This document shows positions 1 to 9,728 of a stretch of DNA of 64,000 nt, in pieces. Source of the stretch: CAWKAO01 sp963847665 (GTDB lineage Bacteria > Actinomycetota > Humimicrobiia > Humimicrobiales > Humimicrobiaceae); NCBI GenBank assembly GCA_963847665.1, contig CAWKAO010000002.1:558001-622000 (forward strand), in the 5' to 3' direction. How positions within the stretch are numbered: position 1 is the stretch's first letter; each line of letters begins with the position of its first letter. The position numbers were made by a program, and so were the translations under genes. The notes below the pieces were generated by a model. The model ran no database searches. It saw only the letters and a program-made list of their open reading frames with translations, and had not been told where the DNA came from.

Positions 1-31
1 TATAAAAACAAACTAAAAGAATATAAATAAT

Positions 32-731
32 TTAATTTTTTTTGTCAAATAAATCCGGTCTTTTTATTTTAGTTATTTCTTCGGATTTTCTTCTGCGCCA
101 TTCCTTTATCTCTTTATGGTTCCCGCTTAAAAGTATTTCCGGGATTTTTTGTCCTTTATAATCCTCGGGTCTCGTATATTGTGGAAAATCCAGAAGATTA
201 TTTTCAAATGATTCAAATTCAAGTGATTCACTTTTTCCGACTACTCCATCCAGCAGTCTTATCACACCATCTATAATAACCATAGCAGGGACCTCTCCGC
301 CGGTCAGTATATAATCACCTATTGACACCTCGGTGTCCACAATATTTTCCTTCACTCTTTCATCAACACCTTCATATCTCCCGCAGATAAGTATTAGATT
401 ATCCAACCTGCTGAAATCTCTAAGAAGTTTTTGAGAAAGTTTCTGCCCGGATGGTGTAAGGAGGATTACTTTTTGTAATTTTTTTTTCGATATTGTTTTT
501 ATCTTTAATATATTTTACAGCGTCATCTATTGGCTGTACTTGCAATACCATTCCCGGTCCTCCGCCATAGGGCCTGTCGTCTACCTTATTATGCTTATCT
601 TTAGTAAAATCCCTAAGATCATATATGGTCACTTTACAGATTCCCTTTAAGCTGCCTTCCTTTATCACACCAAAATTTGTAAAATTATCAAATATCTGTG
701 GGAATATTGTGATCACATCTATACTTAGCAT
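32..731 (-). CDS. trmD: tRNA (guanine-N1)-methyltransferase TrmD, frame broken by one base
   Basis: Methylates G37 of tRNAs with S-adenosylmethionine, guarding against +1 slippage in translation. The N-terminal part (420-731) has the start MLSIDVITIFPQIF and the DDRPYGGGPGM loop. The C-terminal part (32-406) has LILICGRYEGVDERV and the EVSIGDYILTGGE knot region. The two parts lie in different frames; the second frame read upstream gives VILLTPSGQKL, which is normal TrmD sequence, so the coding region is continuous. The best place for the shift is a run of nine A (plus-strand T at 479-487), where removing one base restores a TrmD of about 230 residues, the usual length. It is the last gene of the rpsP-khpA-rimM-trmD group. 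A sequencing insertion is the simplest explanation; transcriptional slippage on the A9 run would be the biological alternative. Confidence 0.9.
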
Positions 732-808
732 AATGTTTCTAACTATAATATTTTATTGCTTTTTTTCTCTGCTCATATAAATTTATTCGAAAAGGATATT
801 AGAAGTTA

Positions 809-1333
809 TTAAAGATATTCTGGTATTTTTTTTAATACTATTTTTTTATTTTTAATGTCAATACTCTCTATGTAATCATCGATAAAAGGGACTATTGTAA
901 GTATGCCATTATCAGAACGGATTGTGATATTATCATTAAAAGCATAATTTTCTATATCCGTCACAATACCTTTGTAAATATCATATTTTAAATAAACTTT
1001 ACAACCTTTAAGATCGTCTATCCAGTAATTATTGTTTTTTAATTCCGGGGATTCAATAGAAAGTCTGTAAATATATTTTCCTATTATTCCCTGTGCGGTC
1101 TCAGGATTTTTAAAACCTGCAAATTTAAAAATTATCCTCTTTTTGCCTTTTAGTGTAATTTTTTTAATATCTTCGACTGTTATGCTGTTTTTACAGCTGG
1201 TATCTGTGAAAAGAATGCTACCCTTAGTAATAGTATCGGGATAATCTGTAAGCATGGTCACATATACATAACCATTTATTCCATGCAGCTTACCTATTAC
1301 CCCGACAATCCTTGATTGATTTTTTTTTGACAT
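809..1333 (-). CDS. rimM: Ribosome maturation factor RimM
   Basis: RimM binds ribosomal protein S19 and helps mature the head of the 30S subunit. The 174-residue protein has the N-terminal beta-barrel start RIVGVIGKLHGINGYVYV (about residues 8-25) and the C-terminal PRC-barrel domain with YWIDDLKGCKVY and ILTIVPFIDDYIESIDI. Length is normal for the family. It lies between khpA and trmD on the same strand, the usual order in many bacteria. The frame is intact, unlike its neighbour trmD. Confidence 0.93.
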   Translation of the reverse strand: MSKKNQSRIVGVIGKLHGINGYVYVTMLTDYPDTITKGSILFTDTSCKNSITVEDIKKITLKGKKRIIFKFAGFKNPETAQGIIGKYIYRLSIESPELKNNNYWIDDLKGCKVYLKYDIYKGIVTDIENYAFNDNITIRSDNGILTIVPFIDDYIESIDIKNKKIVLKKIPEYL

Positions 1334-1414
1334 AATTTTCTTATTATGTCCCTGTATTTACCCGTTTTTATCAGCAAAAGATATTAATAAAAAAAAGATT
1401 TAATATGATGATTA

Positions 1415-1666
1415 TCAGTCAATTATTTTAACAATTGAAGATTTACCTCTTTTTGCTGAAGCAGCTCTCATGATTACCCTTAAAGCATTGGCTGTTCTAC
1501 CTTTTTTCCCTATCACTTTTCCCAGGTCGCTCTCTGCAACATGAAGCTTAAAAATAACTGTTTTTTCACTTTCTTCCTCTTCAGTTATTTCTACTTCTTC
1601 CGGGTTGTCTACAAGCTCTTTCACCATATACTCTAGCAGCTCTTTCACATTAACCTCCGTCTTCAT
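1415..1666 (-). CDS. khpA: KH-domain RNA-binding protein KhpA
   Basis: Small single-KH RNA-binding protein (83 residues), family KhpA/YlqC, found between rpsP and rimM in Gram-positive bacteria and actinobacteria. The KH signature GKVIGKKGRTANALR is at about residues 48-62, and the stretch before it is acidic (ITEEEESEK). In other bacteria KhpA pairs with KhpB/Jag and affects cell size and RNA stability; that role is inferred here. The ATG lies ten bases after the rpsP stop with no clear Shine-Dalgarno sequence, so translation is probably coupled to rpsP. Confidence 0.9.
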   Translation of the reverse strand: MKTEVNVKELLEYMVKELVDNPEEVEITEEEESEKTVIFKLHVAESDLGKVIGKKGRTANALRVIMRAASAKRGKSSIVKIID

Positions 1667-1675
1667 TTGTAATGA

Positions 1676-1921
1676 CTACTGTTTTAAATTGACTATTTCG
1701 AATATCTTTTGAACAGTACCTGTGGGTTTTGCACCTTTTTGTAACCAATCCAGAGCTTTTTCTTTGTCTATCTTTATGGTAGAAGGCTCTGTCTTAGGGT
1801 CATAAGTACCAATATTTTCAATGAACCTGCCGTCTCTTGGCGCTCTACTGTCAGCAATAATGATCCTGTAAAACGGTTTTTTCTTAGAACCTACTCTAGT
1901 TAATCTGATCTTAACACTCAA
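1676..1921 (-). CDS. rpsP: 30S ribosomal protein S16
   Basis: S16 is an assembly protein of the 30S body. The 81-residue sequence starts SVKIRLTRVGSKKKPFYRI and contains ADSRAPRDGRFIENIGTYDP, typical of the family. The start codon is TTG at 1919-1921, chosen because a strong AGGAGG lies about eight bases upstream and the protein then begins at the usual place. A 112-base AT-rich gap separates it from ffh upstream; it may hold a promoter, but I could not single one out. Confidence 0.95.
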   Translation of the reverse strand: MSVKIRLTRVGSKKKPFYRIIIADSRAPRDGRFIENIGTYDPKTEPSTIKIDKEKALDWLQKGAKPTGTVQKIFEIVNLKQ

Positions 1922-2033
1922 TCCTGTAACCTCCTGAGACTAGTAAATTATCTGTTTTTGCTGTAATAATTATGTAAATTATATATTTTTATAAAAAACT
2001 TGCAAAATATTTTTTAAATATATTCATTTAAGA

Positions 2034-3353
2034 TTAAAAAGGCAAGTTTAATCCTTTACCTGTTTTCGAAAATTGTTTCATAGCCTGCTGCGCCATACTA
2101 AATTGCTTCAGGAGTCTGTTTATGTCTCCTACTGATGTTCCGCTTCCTGCTGCAATACGTTTTTTCCTGCTGCCATTTATGATATATGGCTTTACTTTTT
2201 CTTCAACAGTCATAGAATTAATAATAGCCTCTATCTTATCCAGCTGTGTTTCACTCAGATTGATATCCGGAAGCATCTTACTTTTATTTTTTATTGGAAG
2301 CATTGAAAAGATCTTGTCCATCGAGCCCATTTTCCTTATGCTTTTCATCTGCTCTAAAAAATCAACAAAGTTTAATTCATTCTTAATTATTCTCTGTTCC
2401 AGCTCAACTGCTTTTTTTTCGTCCATGAATTTTTCAGCTTTTTCTATAAGAGTAAGAACATCCCCCATACCAAGTATCCTGGAAGCGATCCTGTCGGGAT
2501 GAAAGATTTCAAAGTCTTCAGCTCTTTCACCAGTGGATATAAATTTTATCGGTTTTTTTATTACATGATTTATGGAAAGAGCAGCGCCACCCCTGGTATC
2601 ACTATCGAGTTTAGAGAGAATGATCCCATCAAATTCGAGAGTTTCATTGAATTGTCGTGCTATATTAACAGCTTCCTGGCCTGTCATAGCATCAAGTACC
2701 AACAGTATCTGGTGGGGATTTATGTTTTTCTTTATTGACCTTAATTCCTCCATCATAACTTCATCTATTTGAAGTCTGCCTGCTGTATCGATTATTATAA
2801 CGTCACTCGAGCCTTTTTTCAGAAATTCAACACCTTTTTTAGCTATTTCGACAGGATGCTCATCCTGCAGGGTAAAGACTTCAATGTTATATTGTTTGGC
2901 CATATCTGTTAACTGGATAGATGCCGCCGGGCGATAAATATCTGCTGCAACTATTGAAACGGTTCGTTGGTACTTATTTTTTATAAAGTTAGCAAGTTTG
3001 ATGGTAGCTGTGGTCTTACCGGTTCCCTGAAGACCGACTAAGACAAATATTGTGGGAGGTTTTCCTGAAAAACTTATATCGCTTCCACTTTTACCCAGGA
3101 TATTTGTGATTTCTTCATTTACAATTTTAACTACCTGCTGGGAAGGAGTAAGACTTTCAAGTACCTTCTGACCTATAGCTTTTTGTTTTATGTTTTCCAG
3201 TAATTCTTTTACTACTTTAAAATTGACATCTGCTTCCAAAAAAGCCAGTCTTATCTCTCTTAGTGCAGAGTCAAGGTCCTGAGGACTTAATTTACCTTTG
3301 TTCCGTATTTTATAGAATAATTCTTCAAATTTTGAAGTCAAGAAATCAAACAT
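2034..3353 (-). CDS. ffh: Signal recognition particle protein Ffh
   Basis: GTPase and signal-sequence-binding subunit of the signal recognition particle. The 439-residue protein has the N domain (about 1-85), the G domain with P-loop GLQGTGKTT, DIYRPAA and DTAGRL, and the C-terminal M domain with GDVLTLIEKA, GSMDKIFSMLP and the RNA-binding helix RKKRIAAGSGTSVGDINRLLKQF. The order ftsY-ffh-rpsP on one strand is the conserved actinobacterial and Gram-positive arrangement, so receptor and particle GTPases are probably expressed together. Confidence 0.97.
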   Translation of the reverse strand: MFDFLTSKFEELFYKIRNKGKLSPQDLDSALREIRLAFLEADVNFKVVKELLENIKQKAIGQKVLESLTPSQQVVKIVNEEITNILGKSGSDISFSGKPPTIFVLVGLQGTGKTTATIKLANFIKNKYQRTVSIVAADIYRPAASIQLTDMAKQYNIEVFTLQDEHPVEIAKKGVEFLKKGSSDVIIIDTAGRLQIDEVMMEELRSIKKNINPHQILLVLDAMTGQEAVNIARQFNETLEFDGIILSKLDSDTRGGAALSINHVIKKPIKFISTGERAEDFEIFHPDRIASRILGMGDVLTLIEKAEKFMDEKKAVELEQRIIKNELNFVDFLEQMKSIRKMGSMDKIFSMLPIKNKSKMLPDINLSETQLDKIEAIINSMTVEEKVKPYIINGSRKKRIAAGSGTSVGDINRLLKQFSMAQQAMKQFSKTGKGLNLPF

Positions 3354-3385
3354 TCCAACCTGCCTTTTAAATTTATTTAAAGTCC

Positions 3386-4261
3386 CTAATCAAACAATAA
3401 TCCCGCATATTTTATCGGATCAAAGACTTCAATGTTTTCAAGCTTTTCACCATTTGTTAAAAATTTAACAGGGATATTTAATTCTTTTTTTATTGTTAAC
3501 ACAATCCCTCCTTTAGCGCTCCCGTCAGTTTTAGTCAATATCAGTCCGCTAAGGTTGACTGCCTCATTAAAGACTTCTACCTGCATTCTGGCGTTCTGGC
3601 CTGTAGTAGAGTCTATTACCATGAGTATTTCATCAGGGTCTCTTTTTATTTTCTTATTGATGACTTTTTTAATTTTTTTTAGTTCTTCCATAAGGTTATA
3701 AGAAGTATGCATTCTTCCTGCAGTATCTATTAACACCATTTCGATGTCCTTTGCAACAGCTTTTTCCAGGCTGTCATAGACCACGGCTCCAGGATCAGAA
3801 AATCTCTGGTGATGGACTATCGGAAGATCCAGGATCTGGGCAAAATGATTTATTTGTTCAAATGCTGCAGCCCTGAAAGTATCAGCTGCGGTCAATAAAA
3901 CATCCCTACCAGCATTTTTAAAATAATTTGCAAGCTTTGCTATTGAAGAAGTCTTGCCTACACCATTGACCCCTACCATCATCCAGACTGTCGGGGTTTC
4001 AGAGGAGATCCTGTAAATGCTGCCATTATATCCGTCTTTCAGTATTTTAACTGCTTCATCCTTTAGTAATCTTTTTATGATCTCAATATCATTAATATTT
4101 TCTTTTTGTGAATATTCCCTGATATTTTTTATTATACTGGATGCAGTATCATAACTGACATCGCTTAAAATAAGCTGCTCCTCTATTTCATCCCAGAACT
4201 CTTCATTTGTTTTTTTAAATTTATTCCACAAAAAATTAAGATTTTTTATTAACTTCTGCAT
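3386..4261 (-). CDS. ftsY: SRP receptor GTPase FtsY
   Basis: Membrane-associated receptor that docks the SRP-ribosome complex. The 291 residues are essentially the NG core: N domain (1-90), then GVNGVGKTSSIAKLA, DTFRAAAFEQ, DTAGRMHTSYNLMEEL and TKTDGSAKGG. The acidic N-terminal A domain of E. coli FtsY is absent, as in many Gram-positive and actinobacterial proteins. Its start overlaps the end of smc by 26 bases, which implies translational coupling. Frame intact. Confidence 0.95.
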   Translation of the reverse strand: MQKLIKNLNFLWNKFKKTNEEFWDEIEEQLILSDVSYDTASSIIKNIREYSQKENINDIEIIKRLLKDEAVKILKDGYNGSIYRISSETPTVWMMVGVNGVGKTSSIAKLANYFKNAGRDVLLTAADTFRAAAFEQINHFAQILDLPIVHHQRFSDPGAVVYDSLEKAVAKDIEMVLIDTAGRMHTSYNLMEELKKIKKVINKKIKRDPDEILMVIDSTTGQNARMQVEVFNEAVNLSGLILTKTDGSAKGGIVLTIKKELNIPVKFLTNGEKLENIEVFDPIKYAGLLFD

Positions 4262-6575
4262 CTATCTTTACCACTTTCTCAGATATTACTTTTGAAATTC
4301 CGCTTGACTGCATGGTGACCCCATATATTGTATCAGCTATTTCCATTGTCTTTTTCTGGTGAGTTATTATAATGACCTGCCTTGTTTCAGCAAACTTTTT
4401 TACAAGTGAAATGTATCTGTTTAGGTTCATGTCATCCAGTGCGGCATCTATTTCGTCAAAAATATAAAAAGGTGAATAATTTACTGAAAATATCGAGAAG
4501 AGAAAAGCAATGGACACAAGAGCCTTCTCGCCACCGGATAATAATGAAAGCGGGACTTTTTTATTGTTTCCGATATCTACTTTAAGATCTATGCCCTGTT
4601 GATCATCAGTACCTTTTTCCAAAGGGTTACCTGTGATTATCATATCACCATTTCCATATGGGAAAAGAGCCTTAAAATAATAATTAAAGTTTTTATTGAT
4701 TTCTTCAAATTTAGAACTGAAGATCTCCTGAATTCTTAAGTTGATCTCCTTTATCAGTTCTTCAAGTTTTATTTTGCTCTCACTTAGATCATCCTTTTGG
4801 GATGATAAAAAATCATATCTTTCTTTTATCCTTTTAAATTCTATAGTGGCATTGGGATTAATATTACCATAATTTTTTATTTCGTTTCTTAACCTCCTGA
4901 CAACCTGTCTTGATCTTATTACATCATCAGTTTGCTTATAATTCTTAGAGACATACTCTACTGAAAGATTATAGTTATCCACTATATCGGTTGTAATGTC
5001 TTTTACCTTTTCCCTTATCTGTCCCATGTTCAGGTCAGCCCTGAATATCTCATTCTCATAATTATTCTTTAAGAAATTAAGGTCAGTTATTTTCTTCATA
5101 TAGTTGTTTAAAACTGAATTAAAATCACTTATATCTACTATTAATTTGGAGTATCTTTCCGAAAAAATATTATTTAGTTTTTTTACAGATTTCCTAAATC
5201 CTTCAAGCAGTGTTTTTAGTCTTTTAACAGCGTCTATATTTTGGCTGGCATTTTCTATCAGTAGTTTAATTGTTTTCAATCTTTCTTCGATCTTTTTGCG
5301 GGACAGTTCCACTTCTTTTGTATTATTAATGCTGTCATTTACGCTTTCTCCAAAGTCATTATTTGCCGCAGAGCCGTTTTCCACTACCTTTATAAGATCG
5401 TTTATGTCTTCGGAAGTCCGTTCAATATTTTTTTTAAGATCTCTTATGGTCCTACTATCATTGATAAAATTAACTGTATCTAAAAACATTTTTTCTATTG
5501 ATTCTTTTATTTCTTCAAGTTTTTTTATGATTATCTTATTCTCCACAGGTTTTTCTTTTAAGGTAGGCCCGCTCAATAAAAGTAATACTGAATTATTTAA
5601 ACTTCTATACTCTCCTTCAAACATATTATTAAAAGTCCTGAAAACACTATCCTTGCTTTCAACCAGGTCTATTATGGTATCCAGCCGGTTTTCAAGTTCC
5701 TTAAAACTTTCTATTTTTGACTTTATTTCTTCAAAAATTTTCTGTTTTTCTTGAAAATCTACCTCAAAACTTTTTCTATCCTGCTCTTCTTTTATGATTT
5801 CATTTTTTATATCATCAAGCTTTTTATTAAAACTTATAAATTTATTATTTTCCTTCTCCCATTTATCGTTCATTTCATCAAGTTCAGAAATAAAAAGAGA
5901 GATTTCTTCATTTTTTAGATTATTTAAAATCTCAAAATATTTCTGTGCTTTCTTGGATTCAATTTCAAGTGGATCCATTGTCCTTCTTACTTCAGACAAT
6001 AGGTCATCTATTCTGTTTATATCACTTTTTACTTTGGAAAGATTACCTATAGATTTATCTCTTCTGGTCTTATGCTTTGAAATTCCTATTAATTCGTCTA
6101 TTAATTTCTTTCTTTCCAGTGGTTTTATCAATGCGATCTCATCTATCTGGCCCTGATTTATTATCGTATACAACCCTTTACCAATTCCTCTTTCGGAGGT
6201 GATGTCGAGTATATCCAATAACCTGCATGGAGTAGAGTTAATAAAATATTCGCTTCCACCTTTTTGGTAGACCCTTCTTGTAAATTTGATATCGTTGAAT
6301 GTAAGCGGTAAAAATTTATCAGAATTATCAAAAAGCAGGGAAACTTCAGCAATTGCCAGTTCCTCCTGCTTATTCCTGAAAATGACGTCTTCCATGGTAC
6401 TTCCTCGAAGAGTTTTGGGACTCTGTTCCCCAAGAACCCATGAAATAGCATCAACAATATTGCTTTTGCCGCTGCCATTGGGGCCGACAATTACACAAAT
6501 ACCCCTATTGAATAATAGCTGACTTTTTTTTGCGAAGGATTTGAAGCCTCTGAGTGTGATATTTTTTAAATACAA
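4236..6575 (-). CDS. smc: SMC-family chromosome condensation ATPase, short and apparently hinge-less
   Basis: Sits at the canonical smc position (rnc-smc-ftsY) and has a complete bipartite ATPase head: Walker A GPNGSGKSN at residues 31-39, then near the C-terminus LSGGEKALVSIAFLF and the Walker B stretch FYIFDEIDAALDD. Canonical bacterial Smc has about 1150-1200 residues with long coiled-coil arms and a central glycine-rich hinge; this one has 779. Between about 165 and 640 I see charged heptad-like coiled coil and no recognisable hinge, nor a CxxC zinc hook. The frame is unbroken, so this is not an obvious sequencing loss. Start is TTG (6573-6575), giving the usual YLKNITLRGFKSF. Whether it dimerises through another surface is unknown. 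No scpA or scpB is in the window. Confidence 0.88.
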   Translation of the reverse strand: MYLKNITLRGFKSFAKKSQLLFNRGICVIVGPNGSGKSNIVDAISWVLGEQSPKTLRGSTMEDVIFRNKQEELAIAEVSLLFDNSDKFLPLTFNDIKFTRRVYQKGGSEYFINSTPCRLLDILDITSERGIGKGLYTIINQGQIDEIALIKPLERKKLIDELIGISKHKTRRDKSIGNLSKVKSDINRIDDLLSEVRRTMDPLEIESKKAQKYFEILNNLKNEEISLFISELDEMNDKWEKENNKFISFNKKLDDIKNEIIKEEQDRKSFEVDFQEKQKIFEEIKSKIESFKELENRLDTIIDLVESKDSVFRTFNNMFEGEYRSLNNSVLLLLSGPTLKEKPVENKIIIKKLEEIKESIEKMFLDTVNFINDSRTIRDLKKNIERTSEDINDLIKVVENGSAANNDFGESVNDSINNTKEVELSRKKIEERLKTIKLLIENASQNIDAVKRLKTLLEGFRKSVKKLNNIFSERYSKLIVDISDFNSVLNNYMKKITDLNFLKNNYENEIFRADLNMGQIREKVKDITTDIVDNYNLSVEYVSKNYKQTDDVIRSRQVVRRLRNEIKNYGNINPNATIEFKRIKERYDFLSSQKDDLSESKIKLEELIKEINLRIQEIFSSKFEEINKNFNYYFKALFPYGNGDMIITGNPLEKGTDDQQGIDLKVDIGNNKKVPLSLLSGGEKALVSIAFLFSIFSVNYSPFYIFDEIDAALDDMNLNRYISLVKKFAETRQVIIITHQKKTMEIADTIYGVTMQSSGISKVISEKVVKIDAEVNKKS

Positions 6576-6604
6576 CTTCTTTATACAACCTTAAGATAAT
6601 GAGA

Positions 6605-7318
6605 TTATACTTTTAAATCATAAAGGGACTTTAAAGCATCTTTTGCAGCTTCCTGTTCAGACTCTTTTTTACTTTTTCCTGTACCTCTGCCTATGGTCTT
6701 CTTTTCCAGTATGACCACTGAATGAAATAATTTATCATGGTCAGGACCTTCAGATTTTTCAACTTTATATTTTACAAGCTTGGAATGATCTGCCTGTACC
6801 GCTTCCTGCAAATATGTTTTATAATCAGTGATCTTATGGCTCTTTACCATATCTTCAATAAAGTCTTCAAATTTATCAAGAAACCACTGTCCGGTAAAAT
6901 TTATTCCTTTATCATAATAAAGTGCACCTAAAAAAGCTTCAAAAGCATCCGCAATTATTGACTCCTTATTTCTTCCACTGGAAAACTCCTCGTTCTCACT
7001 TAATAGCACTTGCTTCTCTATTTTTATTTGTCGGGCAAGAACAGCAAGATTTTTCCTGGAGATAAGATTTGATCTGATCTTTGCAAGATTACCTTCACTG
7101 AAATAACCGTAGTTCCTATATAGGTAACTCGTCACGATGAATGAAAGCACGCTGTCTCCCAAAAATTCAAGCTGCTCATTGCCCCTTGATTCTACATTTA
7201 TTTCGCGTGCAAAAGACCTGTGGGTCAAGCTTTCTATATAAATCTTAAGGTCCGAACCATCGATCCCCAGACCTATTAACCAGTTTCTGGTCCTATTTCT
7301 TAATAAACCTTCTTCCAT
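6605..7318 (-). CDS. rnc: Ribonuclease III
   Basis: Double-strand-specific endoribonuclease for rRNA and mRNA processing. The 237 residues contain the catalytic signature NEQLEFLGDSVLSF, the second acidic site ESIIADAFEAFLGALYYD, and a C-terminal double-stranded-RNA-binding domain ending GTGKSKKESEQEAAKDAL. Length is normal. It lies between acpP and smc, as in most actinobacteria and Firmicutes. Confidence 0.96.
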   Translation of the reverse strand: MEEGLLRNRTRNWLIGLGIDGSDLKIYIESLTHRSFAREINVESRGNEQLEFLGDSVLSFIVTSYLYRNYGYFSEGNLAKIRSNLISRKNLAVLARQIKIEKQVLLSENEEFSSGRNKESIIADAFEAFLGALYYDKGINFTGQWFLDKFEDFIEDMVKSHKITDYKTYLQEAVQADHSKLVKYKVEKSEGPDHDKLFHSVVILEKKTIGRGTGKSKKESEQEAAKDALKSLYDLKV

Positions 7319-7353
7319 TAAAAAATTTCTGTACCTACAAATATGTTTTAATT

Positions 7354-7590
7354 TTATTTAGTGGTGTGAGCATCTATATAATCAAGTGCATTCTTAACTG
7401 TAACTATTTTTTCTGCGTCTTCGTCACTGATCTCGATACTGAATTTATCTTCAAAAGACATTATTAGTTCGACCAGGTCCAAGGAATCTGCACCAAGATC
7501 ATCAACAAATTTACTTTCAGCTTTTATATCTTCTTCCTTCACGCCTAAAACGTCTACAAGTATCTCTTTGAGTTTGTCAAAATTTTCCAA
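7354..7590 (-). CDS. acpP: Acyl carrier protein
   Basis: Carries growing acyl chains on a phosphopantetheine arm. The 78-residue acidic protein has the attachment motif GADSLDLVELIM, with the modified serine at about residue 36. It follows plsX and precedes rnc, the usual lipid-synthesis arrangement. Coenzyme A for the arm would need coaD and coaBC, both in this window. Confidence 0.96.
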   Translation of the reverse strand: MENFDKLKEILVDVLGVKEEDIKAESKFVDDLGADSLDLVELIMSFEDKFSIEISDEDAEKIVTVKNALDYIDAHTTK

Positions 7591-7606
7591 TCTTCCTCCT
7601 TAAGTC

Positions 7607-8615
7607 TTAGTGTTTTACTTCTTCTTTTATTTTTCCTATTATATCGCCTTTTAAACCAGCATAAGCTACACTGACAGCATTACTTATAGCCTTAGCTTTT
7701 GAACTCCCGTGTGAAATTATTGATACTCCATTAATGCCGATCAGCAATGCCCCGCCATATTCCTCATAATCAAATTTTTTCTTCATCTTCTTTAGGTATT
7801 TACTCACCATTAATGCAGAAATTTTTGTAATAACATTTGTCGTAAATATATTTTTAACTTCTTTAAAAAAAAGTCCTGCCATACCTTCTATTGCTTTCAG
7901 TATTATATTCCCCGTAAAGCCGTCACACACAACTACATCTGCAGCTCCTTCAAATATATCTCTCCCTTCAACGTTACCTATAAAATTTACATCAGTGTTC
8001 TTTAAAAGTCCATAACCTTCTGTGACAACTGAGTTTCCTTTTTTTTCCTCTGAACCTACATTAAGAAGACCGACTTTCGGGTTAGGTATATTTAGAAGTT
8101 CTGTGCAATATATTTTTCCCATCTGGGCAAATTGTTTAAGATAAACAGCTTTTATATCAACATTTGCTCCTGCATCAATAAGAACGAATTTTTTATCTGC
8201 CAAAGGAATTACAACAGCAATTGCAGGTCTCATGACCCCCTCGATTTTTTTGATATTGAAAAGTGAACAGGCCATTGCTGCACCGGTGTTTCCTGCAGAA
8301 AGAAAAGCGCTGGATCTGATATTGTGATGCAAGCTGTGTGGCAAGATAAATGGAAGAATTTTTTTTGTGCTTTAAAACATCAGAAGGAGAATCGTCCATT
8401 TCTACTGGATCGTTAGCATTAATTATTTTAACATTATTCAAATCGATACTGGCTTTATCTGCTGTTGATTTAATAATATACTCGTCTCCAACAAGATAAA
8501 GATCCAGATCATTTGTTTTGCAAGCAGGAATTGCACCTTTTATTATCTCCAGTGGAGCATAATCGCCGCCCATTGCATCTACTATTATTTTAAATCCACC
8601 AGAAACGTTATCCAA
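7607..8615 (-). CDS. plsX: Phosphate acyltransferase PlsX, frame broken by one base
   Basis: Makes acyl-phosphate from acyl-ACP for phospholipid synthesis. The N-terminal part (8193-8615 frame) has IIVDAMGGDYAPLEIIKGA and VEMDDSPSDVLKHKKNSSI. The C-terminal part (7607-8344 frame) has SAGNTGAAMA, LIDAGANVD and CDGFTGNI. The frames switch within about 8300-8334. If the change is placed just after a CTT codon there, the spacing from NSSI to SAGNTG equals that in well-known PlsX proteins (16 residues), so one extra base is the best reading. Start is TTG (8613-8615) behind a GGGAG. Probably intact in the cell. Confidence 0.9.
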
Positions 8616-8639
8616 GCTTTATCTCCCAGTATTTTTGGA

Positions 8640-9710
8640 CTAACTTTTAGCAAGTGAGACTATTTTATTTAAATCAATAGACTCTTTTATGATTTGTACT
8701 GTTTTTTCAAGCTTTTTAGGCTCGTGTAATCCTGATCGTCCCATTATTTCATTAAGCTTTCCAACTGTGGTCAGGGTATCATGTTTGACAAGTATCATAG
8801 GTATCCCCAGTTCTTCGGCCCTTCCTGTAACAACAGTACTCGGTTGGAAATTCCCTGTAAGTATAATACATTTTGTGTTAGTCTCAAGTGCCGCAAATTG
8901 AATATCTGCTCTATCTCCACCAGTTATTACCACTTTATCAGATTTTGTCCTGAAAAATCTTAATGCGAGTTCATGTCCCATAGCTCCGACCATAAAGGAT
9001 TCTACAAGTTCATCGGTTTTATCATTAGCGCATAATATCTTTCCATCCAGATGCCTGGCCATTTCTTTAATGCTGACTGAAGACAGGATCTTATCTGAAG
9101 GTATCACTCCAAATACTTCTACTTTATTTTTTTTGAGGTAAGGAATTATTACTTCCTGGACTTTTTCTATAGCTTCACTGGGTACAAAATTAATTATTAC
9201 TCCGCCAAAACAACCTCCGAAAAACTCTTTGTAATACATGATATAATCAACGATATCTTCGTAGTATTTCATGATTATTATAGCACTCCCATTTATTGCA
9301 TGGCATATCTCTTTTGAGGAAACTCCTGCAAAAAGACCGTATTCGATTTTTTTTGCACATTCTACAAACATTACGTCTTTATTTTTTGAGACTCTATTAT
9401 ATGAATCGATGATTAATTTTAGATAATCTTTTTCTGAATTATTTAATCTTGCTTTCAGTGCTTCAAAATAAGCATGATTTGTGAACATTAGAGGGGAAAG
9501 ATCCTTAAGGTCGTCTTTGAGGTCAAGTATTTTAGAAATATAGTGCACATCTTCGTCAATATAGTCACTGCCGACTTTTTCCGGAAGGGTGATCATAGTC
9601 TTCATGTATCCAATATTCTGTCCCTGTTCACTGATTTGTTTACCCAGGCCAATACAAATAGAACTTTTTCCTGAGTATTGTTGGCTAGAAGTAAATAATA
9701 TAGGTTTCAT
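8640..9710 (-). CDS. BioD-like P-loop / DRTGG domain protein, phosphotransacetylase N-domain family
   Basis: The 356-residue protein matches the family resembling the N-terminal regulatory half of long phosphotransacetylases (COG0857 type). A BioD/CobQ-like P-loop domain opens it (PILFTSSQQYSGKSSICIGLG, residues 3-23), and a DRTGG domain lies in the C-terminal half (KVVITGGDRADIQFAALET, then GRAEELGIPMILV). The phosphotransacetylase catalytic domain is absent. The gene ends just before plsX and begins 18 bases after the acetyl-CoA synthetase gene, so the two are probably co-transcribed. In other genomes such proteins often sit beside ADP-forming acetyl-CoA synthetase; a sensory or regulatory role is inferred, not shown. 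Confidence 0.8.
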   Translation of the reverse strand: MKPILFTSSQQYSGKSSICIGLGKQISEQGQNIGYMKTMITLPEKVGSDYIDEDVHYISKILDLKDDLKDLSPLMFTNHAYFEALKARLNNSEKDYLKLIIDSYNRVSKNKDVMFVECAKKIEYGLFAGVSSKEICHAINGSAIIIMKYYEDIVDYIMYYKEFFGGCFGGVIINFVPSEAIEKVQEVIIPYLKKNKVEVFGVIPSDKILSSVSIKEMARHLDGKILCANDKTDELVESFMVGAMGHELALRFFRTKSDKVVITGGDRADIQFAALETNTKCIILTGNFQPSTVVTGRAEELGIPMILVKHDTLTTVGKLNEIMGRSGLHEPKKLEKTVQIIKESIDLNKIVSLAKS

Positions 9711-9728
9711 TTTTATATCATCCTTCCA

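Noticed and set aside
5104..5754. 216-codon plus-strand ORF opposite smc
   Set aside because: It is the antisense shadow of the smc coiled-coil region; Ser/Phe/Leu-rich composition results from reading Lys/Glu/Asn codons backwards, and no start signals are seen.
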